DNA of 39,810 nucleotides from contig CANFZC010000018.1 in assembly GCA_947451475.1 (NCBI GenBank), positions 1 to 39,810 on the forward strand. Reading direction: 5' to 3'. Position numbers and translations under genes: made by a program. Below, piece by piece: positions 1 through 7,400 of this stretch; the first letter of the stretch is position 1, and the number at the start of each line of letters is the position of its first letter. The stretch comes from Flavobacteriaceae bacterium (GTDB lineage: Bacteria > Bacteroidota > Bacteroidia > Flavobacteriales > Flavobacteriaceae). The notes under the pieces are model-generated. The model searched no databases. It was not told where the DNA came from and saw nothing but the letters and a program-made list of their open reading frames with translations.

Positions 1-7
1 ATATTTG
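1..7 (+). promoter_or_regulatory. partial -7 box for tRNA-Asp
   Basis: The window opens with ATATTTG. If the preceding base is T this completes TATATTTG, a match to the Bacteroidota -7 consensus TAnnTTTG. It would start transcription about 12 bases before the tRNA. The box is cut by the window edge, so it is only a probable call. Confidence 0.4.
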
Positions 8-25
8 CAACCGCAATTAAGCGAT

Positions 26-99
26 GGTTTGGTAGTTCAGTTGGTTAGAATACATGCCTGTCACGCATGGGGTCGCGGGTTCGAGTCCCGTCCAGACCG
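26..99 (+). tRNA. tRNA-Asp (anticodon GTC)
   Basis: A full cloverleaf can be folded. The acceptor arm GGTTTGG (26-32) pairs with CCAGACC (92-98) with one G-T wobble. The anticodon stem CATGC/GCATG encloses the loop CTGTCAC, with GTC at 60-62. The T arm is GCGGG-TTCGAGT-CCCGT. The discriminator is G99 and CCA is not encoded. A strong terminator follows at 112, so it appears to be a single-gene transcript. Confidence 0.97.
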
Positions 100-111
100 C
101 TAAAATTGGAA

Positions 112-141
112 AAAGCACTTTGGAAACAAAGTGCTTTTTTT
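112..141 (+). terminator. terminator after tRNA-Asp
   Basis: AAAGCACTTTG and CAAAGTGCTTT form a perfect 11-bp stem around the loop GAAA, followed by a run of T to position 141. This is a classic intrinsic terminator, 12 bases after the tRNA. Confidence 0.9.
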
Positions 142-218
142 GCCCAAATAAGATTCTTTCAAAAAAAGAACTTGTTATAGGCTTCCAATAAAGTATCTAA
201 GATTAGTTGTGTTGTTTT

Positions 219-241
219 GCTACGACTTTGTAACTCGTAGC
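219..241. repeat. REP-like hairpin 1
   Basis: GCTACGA (219-225) and TCGTAGC (235-241) form a 7-bp stem around CTTTGTAAC. The core GACTTTGTAACTCGT resembles that of the hairpin at 322-336 (GACTTGCAGTCCGT), as if both belonged to one palindrome family with changing stem sequence. No RAYT/TnpA-REP transposase lies in the window. Confidence 0.4.
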
Positions 242-264
242 GCGGTTTAGTAGTTAGACCAATG

Positions 265-297
265 AAAAGCTTTCCACTTTATTGTGGATGGCTTTTT
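265..297 (+). terminator. orphan terminator-like hairpin
   Basis: AAAAGC (265-270) pairs with GCTTTT (291-296) and TCCAC (273-277) with GTGGA (284-288), with a 2x2 internal mismatch and the loop TTTATT. The stem runs into six T. No gene ends just upstream on the plus strand, so it either backs up the tRNA terminator or ends an unseen small RNA. Confidence 0.45.
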
Positions 298-321
298 TGA
301 TTTATAGAACCCCCGATGGCG

Positions 322-336
322 CGGACTTGCAGTCCG
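322..336. repeat. REP-like hairpin 2
   Basis: CGGACT-TGC-AGTCCG is a perfect 6-bp stem with a 3-base loop, GC-rich against its AT-rich surroundings. It is followed 30 bases later by another GC-rich hairpin at 367-384. It resembles hairpin 1 at 219-241 in the ACTT-G-A-TC-GT core. Confidence 0.45.
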
Positions 337-366
337 TGACTTTACCCTCGACGACTGAAAACTAGA

Positions 367-384
367 TTCCCGCCTCCGCGGGAA
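367..384. repeat. GC-rich hairpin
   Basis: TTCCCGC (367-373) and GCGGGAA (378-384) form a perfect 7-bp stem with loop CTCC. It lies downstream of the minus-strand gene at 457-1209. It has no U tract on either strand, so it is not a convincing terminator. Confidence 0.4.
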
Positions 385-456
385 AGACAAAAAGTTCTCA
401 TATTGTTGCCATTTTCTTGAAACAACAACCTTAAACTTTAAACCTTAAACCTTAAA

Positions 457-1209
457 CTATTCTATCGCAACAACCTTCATCACCCCCGCCTCATTTCCCT
501 TCAAAGGATACAATACGCCCCCCACTTCCTGACTAAACGCTACTTTCAAGAAATGTACTTTCGTCAAGCCTTCTCCTGCGGTGGGTGCTGCGCTGGGTAG
601 AACGATATCGGTTGCTGCTTCGTTTTTAGAAAGGACCCTTGGTGCGCTGCTGGCAAATTTTCCTTCGCCCTTGGCAAAATCAAAATGCAATAACCCACTC
701 TCCAAGGTGGCATGCGTAGCCCCTGCAGGCCATTGTAAGGCTTTCTTAGGAATAAATCCACTAAGGGTGAGGGTAGCGCTTGCTGCGTCTAAAACGTAGC
801 TCCCCTTAAATAGTCGGTCAAAGGCTACCGTAGCGTTAAATTCAAAGTCCAACAAGGCTTGCTTACCGGTCGTGGTGGCTATTCCATTCGTAAAGTTAAA
901 TTCCCCTTTCTTCGACACAGGATCACTCATCAAGATTTTTCGCATCACCGCATTCAACCGCGAATACATTCGGGCATCTGAAACCGCCAGGCTAAACATT
1001 CTTAGTGGTCGCCGAAACGCCATCGACATCCTTGACGCCATCCCCGTATACCGCCCATTCATCCGAAAACTAGTGTATTCCGGTGCCGTCAGATACCGGC
1101 TCGTTTCGATGTTCTGCTTCTCCCTAAGATGAAATCCTTCTTTGCTGTTCACTCCCGTAACGCCTCCTATGGTGCCACTAAATTTTAAGATTCCTTTAAA
1201 TTTTGCCAT
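457..1209 (-). CDS. hypothetical protein, orphan Bacteroidota family
   Basis: The product is 250 aa with no signal peptide and no membrane segment. The N-terminus MAKFKGILKFSGTIGGVTG is short-beta, Gly-rich and conserved in style with a set of Bacteroidota-only proteins (such as those grouped as DUF6266) that also begin with a K-G-I-L/x-G-x-G-x-V-G stretch; I recognise the style, not the family with certainty. Residues 40-95 are Arg- and Met-rich and probably helical; the rest looks beta-rich with alternating hydrophobics and ends in KVVAIE. It stands alone: no co-directional partner, hairpin-rich DNA downstream, and an 11-bp repeat element 52 bases upstream of the ATG. I see no TAnnTTTG box in the 100 bases before it. 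No function is assigned. The ATG at 1209 is the natural start. Confidence 0.75.
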   Translation of the reverse strand: MAKFKGILKFSGTIGGVTGVNSKEGFHLREKQNIETSRYLTAPEYTSFRMNGRYTGMASRMSMAFRRPLRMFSLAVSDARMYSRLNAVMRKILMSDPVSKKGEFNFTNGIATTTGKQALLDFEFNATVAFDRLFKGSYVLDAASATLTLSGFIPKKALQWPAGATHATLESGLLHFDFAKGEGKFASSAPRVLSKNEAATDIVLPSAAPTAGEGLTKVHFLKVAFSQEVGGVLYPLKGNEAGVMKVVAIE

Positions 1210-1260
1210 ACTACTGTGTTTTTATAGTGTTACTATTCCCTTTAGTTTGCTATTAGTCTT

Positions 1261-1315
1261 CTACCTACTTATCGTATAGTTATCGTATAGTTATCGTATA
1301 GTTATCGTATAGTAA
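1261..1315 (-). repeat. 11-bp x5 repeat element, copy 1
   Basis: Read on the minus strand, 55 bases divide into five 11-mers: TTACTATACGA, then TAACTATACGA three times exactly, then TAAGTAGGTAG. It lies 52-106 bases upstream of the gene at 457-1209, in that gene's orientation. The same five-unit layout recurs at 31827-31881 with different tails. There are no spacers, so it is not CRISPR. Confidence 0.9.
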
Positions 1316-1473
1316 CGACTATTTTGATACTACTAAAATACAGATTTAAGAAATACAAAAAACAGGGATTTTTAAAAATTTGAAGGGGGAGGAGCGGGTA
1401 CTCACTAAAACAATAAAATCCTTCAGCCCAACTCGATGTAGGTTCATTGGTTTTTTTTATCTATTTTTGAATC

Positions 1474-1851
1474 ATGATCAAGAAACTAGTACATCTTTCT
1501 TCTGTGGCCCTGCTGTTCCTTTGCCTTAGCAATACCCTAGTCGCTCAGGAAAAAACCACTAATGATCCCGATGGCACCCTAAAGGAAACCCTTTATAAAA
1601 AATACAAAAGGGAAGCGCAGACCTACGATAAAAAAGAGTTTGACGCCCTGTTTTTTGAGTTTTTCCAAAAACAAAAAGACCCGAATGTGACCCTGACCAA
1701 AGAAGAATTCTATACCTATACGGTCAAAATTGCCGCCTATTCTGAAAAATTGGGAATCTTATACAAAGACCAAAAAGAAGAAGCACAACGCACCAAAAAA
1801 GAATGGCTCGATAAAAGCTATAGTGATTATTTACTTTCTAAAAAGCACTAA
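1474..1851 (+). CDS. small secreted hypothetical protein
   Basis: The product is 125 aa. The N-terminus MIKKLVHLSSVALLFLCLSN has the n-h-c layout of a Sec signal peptide, with likely cleavage after VA before Gln25, the usual Bacteroidota pattern. The mature part is about 100 residues, Lys/Glu/Tyr-rich, without cysteines and predicted mostly helical (KKYKREAQTYDKKEFD, EKLGILYKDQKEEAQR). I recognise no family. The next gene starts two bases after its stop, so the two are surely cotranscribed and probably translationally coupled. That neighbour is a lipoprotein, so both products should meet in the periplasm or at the outer membrane. Function unknown. Confidence 0.75.
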   Translation: MIKKLVHLSSVALLFLCLSNTLVAQEKTTNDPDGTLKETLYKKYKREAQTYDKKEFDALFFEFFQKQKDPNVTLTKEEFYTYTVKIAAYSEKLGILYKDQKEEAQRTKKEWLDKSYSDYLLSKKH

Positions 1852-1853
1852 TC

Positions 1854-2330
1854 TTGAAGAGGATTTTAGCTATACTTACGCTTGTACTGTTGCAGTCTTG
1901 TCAATACTTGGAGAAGAAAGTTCCCTCCGAAAGTGATTTGCTGGCCAAAGAAATGAAAGACATCAACTGGCAAGAAGTCGATGAATACCCCTCCGTAGCC
2001 GATTGCGAAAAGCTAAAAGACGTCTGGCAACGCAAACAATGCTTCTTTGACTACATGCAAACCACCATGGAACAAAAGTTAGCCGTAGATACGCTAGCCA
2101 CCTTATTTCCAAAATTAGACACCATCCAAGTCAAAGTAACGGTGCTGCCGGATGCCCAACTCACCTTCGAACCCCAATTCCCCAAAGATTCTGTCGCCTA
2201 CGATACTATCAAAATCGACAGCATCTTGCACGCACGCCTAATCAATTTTCCAAAAGTAAATCCAGCGATAAAAAGAGGCATCCCCGTGAAAACACAATTC
2301 GTGTTACCAGTGATTATCAAGTCGGAGTAA
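1854..2330 (+). CDS. lipoprotein with TonB C-terminal-like domain
   Basis: The product is 158 aa and the start is TTG (1854-1856), two bases after the previous stop. The next ATG is about 30 codons in and would remove the signal sequence, so TTG is preferred. Residues 1-15 are a lipoprotein signal with lipobox LQSC and lipidated Cys16. From about residue 45 the chain follows the Bacteroidota TonB C-terminal pattern: a Cys (DCEKLKD), a CF..YM helix, a beta strand, and the terminal FPKVNPAIKRGIPVKTQF strand that matches the LPKMxPxxxRGKPV signature. Known TonB proteins are held by an N-terminal inner-membrane helix and have a proline-rich linker; here both are replaced by a lipid anchor, so it cannot transduce ExbBD force in the usual way. 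It might dock TonB boxes or simply reuse the fold. Confidence 0.75.
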   Translation: MKRILAILTLVLLQSCQYLEKKVPSESDLLAKEMKDINWQEVDEYPSVADCEKLKDVWQRKQCFFDYMQTTMEQKLAVDTLATLFPKLDTIQVKVTVLPDAQLTFEPQFPKDSVAYDTIKIDSILHARLINFPKVNPAIKRGIPVKTQFVLPVIIKSE

Positions 2331-2346
2331 TAGGATAAAAGGAGCT

Positions 2347-3480
2347 TTATTTTTTATAGGTACTCCCTTTCCAAGTATAGGAACCCACTAAGGAATATAC
2401 CGCGACCAAACTGGAAAACAAAGGATAAACCAAACTGCTGGCCAAAGGCAACAACCATTTTCCGTTACGCAAGTAGGTATTGGTTTTATAAAGCAAAAGG
2501 TAATCTACCAGGTATTTAACGGCAAAGACGCCAAGGAGTAGCCTCCAATCTAAAGTGCCGTTAAGCGCCATCCAAAAGCCACCAACCAAACTAGCATTCA
2601 TCAACAATACGGCAACGGCCAAAACTTGCGCGTATTTGCTTTTGTAACCAGTTGTTTTACTAGCCCAGCGCACCCGCTGCATAAAAAGTTTATATAAGTC
2701 GTTCTCCGGTTTCGTTTTTACAATACTATCGGTATTTTTTAGATAGCCTACTTTTTCGGGCAAATGTTGTACGGCCTTTTGCAACAAGAAGACATCATCC
2801 CCACTAGCAATCTTGTCATTTCCAGCAAAACCACCCACCGCCTGAAATAGTTTTTTAGTGTAGGCAAAATTTGCGCCATTACACATAAAAGGTTTTCCCA
2901 TCCCAAAACTACCTATTGTAACTCCCTGCAAACTCATCAAATCCAATTGTTGAAACTGATGAAACCAGTTGTTTTTCGTTTGGTAGACCACCGCACCTAC
3001 CACCATCTCGGGCTGCTCAGCCTGTATATAATTGTCCAGCGTGAGTAACCAGTTTTTCGGCACCCTGCAATCCGCATCCGTAGTTACGATCCAATCGTGC
3101 TTGGCAATCGGCATCGCCCTAGCAATGGCATCCTTTTTCGGCGAACTACTCAACCGCAAGTTTTCCAATAAAGTAGTATCAATCCCATCATGCTGCACCC
3201 GCCACTGTATGCAAATCCGCTCCGAAGCATCCGTAGAAAAATCATCCACCATGATGATTTCAATCAACTCCTGTGGATAATTTAACTTGGAAAAGGACTG
3301 CAACAACTTCGGCAAGTTTTTAGCCTCATTTCTAAAGGGAACTACGATGGTAAACGCCGTCCGAGGTGCGATCCCCGTTCTTTCAAAGGTTGGTACTTTG
3401 GTATACCCCAAAACCAATTGAAGGATAAAGCCAACGTAAACCACTACTGTCAAAGTAAATACTAAAGAAATCAATTCCAT
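2347..3480 (-). CDS. family 2 glycosyltransferase, membrane-bound
   Basis: The product is 377 aa. An N-terminal membrane helix (about 3-25) is followed by a GT-A domain of the GT2 type: FTIVVPFRNEAKN (43-55), VDD at 78-80, the metal/nucleotide-sugar DxD as TTDADC (133-138), a GDD (227-229) in the acceptor/base position, and QRVRW (268-272), the QxxRW signature of processive and lipid-linked GT2 enzymes. Three or so hydrophobic segments (about 284-305, 312-330, 343-365) close the chain. It should transfer a sugar on the cytoplasmic face of the inner membrane; donor and acceptor cannot be read. Its ATG lies inside the last codons of the upstream flippase-like gene (10-base overlap), so the two are coupled. 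Convergent with the lipoprotein gene, 16 bases apart. Confidence 0.88.
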   Translation of the reverse strand: MELISLVFTLTVVVYVGFILQLVLGYTKVPTFERTGIAPRTAFTIVVPFRNEAKNLPKLLQSFSKLNYPQELIEIIMVDDFSTDASERICIQWRVQHDGIDTTLLENLRLSSSPKKDAIARAMPIAKHDWIVTTDADCRVPKNWLLTLDNYIQAEQPEMVVGAVVYQTKNNWFHQFQQLDLMSLQGVTIGSFGMGKPFMCNGANFAYTKKLFQAVGGFAGNDKIASGDDVFLLQKAVQHLPEKVGYLKNTDSIVKTKPENDLYKLFMQRVRWASKTTGYKSKYAQVLAVAVLLMNASLVGGFWMALNGTLDWRLLLGVFAVKYLVDYLLLYKTNTYLRNGKWLLPLASSLVYPLFSSLVAVYSLVGSYTWKGSTYKK

Positions 3481-4388
3481 TTCGGTTTAAATTTTAAAAC
3501 AAAATAGCTGCCAAGAACCACGGGCAACACTACATTCAAAAACCACATCAAGGTGGATATAAAAACAACGATCCATTCGTTGACACCCAATTTTCCAAAG
3601 AAAAAGACCGCCATACTCCCCTTAACCGCAAAGTCCAAAAACTGAAAACTGGGCAAAGAAGAAGCTAGAAAATAGACCGCGGCGATGCTAGCCATCATCG
3701 TTACATAAGGTAAATCTACACCAAATGCCAGAAATAAAAAATAGTACTGATGCGAAAAAACCAAGTAGCGCAATACACCATACAAGATGTTTTTATGATG
3801 GACAGGTTTCGGAATCTCCTTAATTTTTTGAACTAGCTTCCCAATAGAATACCCCTTAATCGTAATGCTTTTAGAAACATAAGAGGCAAGAAGGATAAAA
3901 CTTAGCAATCCAATAATAACCAAGGTCCATTGCCAATACCCCAATACAAACAATCCAATAGTGCCCAAAACAATAGTGAGCAACATTTGTATCCCATTGC
4001 AAATAAGATTCAAGAATACAACCTTTTTGGCATCCGCTTTTTCAAAATACAAAGCCTTTCCCGCATATTCTCCCACACCATTCGGAGTAAAAATACCCGC
4101 CGTCAAAGCAGCCAATACTTGTTTAGTGGACTCCCCAACCGTAATGGGTCTAAAAAAGGAAACCAAGTTTTGCCACTTCAAAATCTCCAAATAGCGATTA
4201 ACCACACTAAAAGCAAGCAAGAATAAAATCCCCCCTACCGATTGCTTTGCCTTCAATAAAGCAACAAACTTCGGCCAATCCAATTGGTCGTTATCTACCA
4301 GTTGATGATAGATAAAATAAAAAGCAGCCGCTACAATCAAAAGCTTGATTACAAACGTAATGGTCTTTCTAGAGAAGGTAAAATTCAT
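3471..4388 (-). CDS. flippase-like membrane protein (UPF0104/LPG synthase TM family)
   Basis: The product is 305 aa and almost entirely hydrophobic, with about eight membrane segments. It includes the family-typical GIFTPNGVGEYAGKALYF motif (about 94-111) and a SLPSFQFLDFAVKGSMAVFFF segment near the C-terminus. This is the MprF/AglD2-like transmembrane family (lysylphosphatidylglycerol synthase TM region, without the catalytic C-terminal domain). Members are often paired with GT2 enzymes and are suspected of flipping or presenting glycolipid intermediates. The 10-base overlap with the downstream GT2 gene strongly suggests that pairing here. It diverges from the metalloprotease gene across 107 bases. 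No catalytic residues can be assigned. Confidence 0.85.
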   Translation of the reverse strand: MNFTFSRKTITFVIKLLIVAAAFYFIYHQLVDNDQLDWPKFVALLKAKQSVGGILFLLAFSVVNRYLEILKWQNLVSFFRPITVGESTKQVLAALTAGIFTPNGVGEYAGKALYFEKADAKKVVFLNLICNGIQMLLTIVLGTIGLFVLGYWQWTLVIIGLLSFILLASYVSKSITIKGYSIGKLVQKIKEIPKPVHHKNILYGVLRYLVFSHQYYFLFLAFGVDLPYVTMMASIAAVYFLASSLPSFQFLDFAVKGSMAVFFFGKLGVNEWIVVFISTLMWFLNVVLPVVLGSYFVLKFKPKWN

Positions 4389-4468
4389 TCGGCAAAATAA
4401 AGCATAAGAATTAGCCTATCCTAATTTCAAATTAATCGAAATTAATTTTTCAGCTAATTTTTTTTTCC

Positions 4469-4476
4469 TACTTTCG
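4469..4476 (+). promoter_or_regulatory. probable -7 box, metalloprotease gene
   Basis: TACTTTCG differs from TAnnTTTG at one position and lies 19 bases before the ATG at 4496, a distance like that seen for the T9SS genes further right. No clear -33 TTG is present. Confidence 0.4.
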
Positions 4477-4495
4477 AGTCCTTAAAACCAAAAAA

Positions 4496-7400
4496 ATGAA
4501 AAAACCACTACTACTTATTTTAGTGCTATTACTAAATTCAGTACTATTTTCACAGTCAAAAAATTGGACTAAAATCCCATTATCTAGGGACATCGTTGCT
4601 ACTAAAAATGTTAACCGTTCAAGCTTTCCAAAAGAATTTGAACTCTACCAAATGAACCTAGGTTCGTTGGTAGAAACTTTAAAAAATGCCCCGCAAAAGG
4701 GAAGCAACCAAGCTTCCAATGTAATCATTGAAGTACCTTCAATCGGTGGCAAAGTAGAACATTACAAAGTGTATGAGTTCTCTAATTTCGCCCCAGCATT
4801 ACAAGTGCAATTCCCAAACATTAGATCCTACGTCGGTCAAGGGATGGAAGATAAAACAGCTACCCTAAGATTTAGCATAGACCCTAGCGGATTCCAAGCC
4901 ATGATCTTAAGAGCCGATAAACACAATGTGTTTATCGAACCGTATTCAGAGGACGGAAGTACTTATGCTGTGTACGAATCGACCCGAAATAAAGGTTCCT
5001 TACCGTTCATCTGTGCAACAGAAGATACTGTTTTGGCCCATGATTTAGCCAAAGACTTAAATCAATCTACCTTATCCAGCTCAGGTGAATTATTAGTATT
5101 CAGACTGGCTTTGTCTTGTAATGGCGAATATACTACCTATTTCGGAGGTACCGTAGCCAATGCACTTGCCGCTATGAATGCAACCATGACAAGAGTGAAT
5201 GGAGTGTTCGAAATAGATCTAGCCATCCACATGAATATCATTGATAACAATACCAGTGTAATCTATACCGATGCCGCAACAGACCCCTATAGTACCAACA
5301 TGAACAGCTGGAATGCACAATTGCAAAGTACCTTAACCAGTGTGATAGGGGAAGCCAATTATGATATCGGTCACATGTTCGGAGCAACCGGTGGAGGGGG
5401 TAACGCAGGCTGTATCGGCTGTGTATGTGTCAACGGCTCAAAAGGAAGCGGAATTACGTCTCCAGCCGACGGAATCCCAATGGGTGATACCTATGATATC
5501 GACTATGTGGCACACGAAATGGGTCACCAATTCGGAGGAAACCATACTTTTTCCAATAGCGTGGAAGGAACAGGGGTAAATGTAGAACCAGGTTCGGGCT
5601 CTACCATCATGGGGTATGCTGGTATCACATCTCAAGACGTGCAATTGCACTCCGACCCCTATTTTGTGTACGCTAGCGTAAAACAAATTCAAGACAATAT
5701 GGTAGGCAAAACCTGCCCCGTTAGAACAACCTTAACCAACGTAGCGCCAGCCGTAAACGCGGGTCTAGATTATACGATTCCAAAAAGCACACCCTTTATC
5801 CTAGACGGCTCAGCAACCGATGCCAATGGCGATGTACTGTCCTACTGTTGGGAAGAAAATGATTCGGCTACCAATCAAACGGGGGCCAATAGTGCCGCCT
5901 CTGCCACCAAAACGGGCGGACCAAACTGGCGTTCCTATAACCCAGTAGCAACGACTAAACGTTTTTGCCCTCCTATTGAGCGCGTAGTAGCCAATGCCAC
6001 AACAACCCAAGGATTAGATATTGTAGTAGAAGCCCTGAGCTCTGTGGCCCGACCTTTAAATTTCGTCTTAACCGCAAGAGATAACATTGCTGGTGGTGGA
6101 CAAACAGGCTCTGATGCCATGGTAGTAACGGTAAATGCTACGGCCGGCCCCTTCTTAGTTACCGTTCCAAATACTAATGTCGATTGGCCTGTGGGTTCAA
6201 GTCAAGATGTAACTTGGGATGTGGCAGGAACTACCGCCAATAATATAAATGCCGCTGCCGTAGATATCTTTTTGTCAACCGATGGAGGATACACCTATCC
6301 CATTGTATTAGCGACCAACGTGCCTAATGATGGCCTCGAAACCATAACCGTTCCCAACGCAATTGGCACGACCAACCGCATCATGGTAAAAGGAAACAAT
6401 CATATTTTTTACGATATCTCCAATACCAATTTTATTATTTCTGAACCGTTAACCGACTTCACCATAGCGCCAATAGGAGGATATACACTTCAAACATGTA
6501 CTGGTATCGATGCTACAAAAGATATTCTGTTCAACACCTATCAAGGGTTCTCTGCCGATACACAATTTACAGCATCGGGCGAACCTGCTGGAGCTACAGT
6601 GGCTTTTTCACCCAATCCAATAAACACGCAGGGAATCGTAACCATGGCAATCACTAATACGGCTGCAGTTACTCCTGGCTTGTATCCTGTAGTGGTAACG
6701 GCAACTTCTGGCTCCATAGTGAAAACATTCACCCTGCAATTCCAAGTATACAGCGCTTCGTTTGCAACGGCTTCCTTAACTGCCCCTGCCAATTTAGCTA
6801 CTGGATTATCTTCTTCGGTAACGCTTTCGTGGACCGCCGATGCCAATGCAACTTCGTATGACGTAGAAGTAGCAACCGATGCAGCATTCACGTCCATCGC
6901 CGCGGCTGGAAATACCGCGACAACAAGTTACCTCGTAACAGGTCTTTCTAATCAAACAGACTATTATTGGCGAATCAAGCCCAAAAACACTTCCTGTGAA
7001 GGCGCATATGCTGATGCCTTTCAATTCACGACCGGGAACGAAATATGCAATACGGTAGCCTCCGCCAATGTACCCTTGACCATAGCAACTACGGCCAACG
7101 TCACCATAAATTCTACCCTCAGCATCCCCGATAATTTAACCATCACCGATGTAGATGTAATCGTAGATATTACACACTCTTGGGTAAATGACTTGACTTT
7201 AACACTAATCAGTCCTACGGGTACGCAAGTGCAATTAGTAAACAGACCCTGTGCAAACTCCGCACTGAACAATGTAGTGGCCACCTTCAACGATGGCGGA
7301 ATTCCTTTGGTTTGTGGTAATAATCCAGCCATTGGGGGTGAAGTAAAACCAACACAGGTACTGTCCGCACTAAACGGTCAAGATTCAAGTGGTACTTGGA

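Larger units (their letters stand above)
142..456. other. gene-free, hairpin-rich intergenic region
   Basis: No convincing ORF is present in these 315 bases. The region holds four stem-loops: GCTACGA/TCGTAGC at 219-241, a terminator-like one at 265-296, CGGACT/AGTCCG at 322-336, and TTCCCGC/GCGGGAA at 367-384. It ends with short TTTAAACC/CTTAAACC repeats at about 430-458 that run up to the stop of the next gene. Two of the hairpins resemble one another and look like REP-type palindromes. Confidence 0.6.

Noticed and set aside
236..300. Degenerate tRNA (GGTTTAGTAGTTAGACC looks like a D arm)
   Set aside because: No acceptor, anticodon or T arm can be built around it; the rest is a terminator-like hairpin.
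1261..1315. CRISPR array
   Set aside because: The 11-base units are directly joined without spacers, and no cas gene is in the window.
1462..1469. TATTTTTG as -7 box for the gene at 1474
   Set aside because: The start site would fall at or after the ATG, and no later start keeps the signal peptide.
2331..2346. Terminator between the convergent genes at 2330 and 2347
   Set aside because: Only a 6-bp AT-rich stem can be drawn in or beside these 16 bases; too weak to call.
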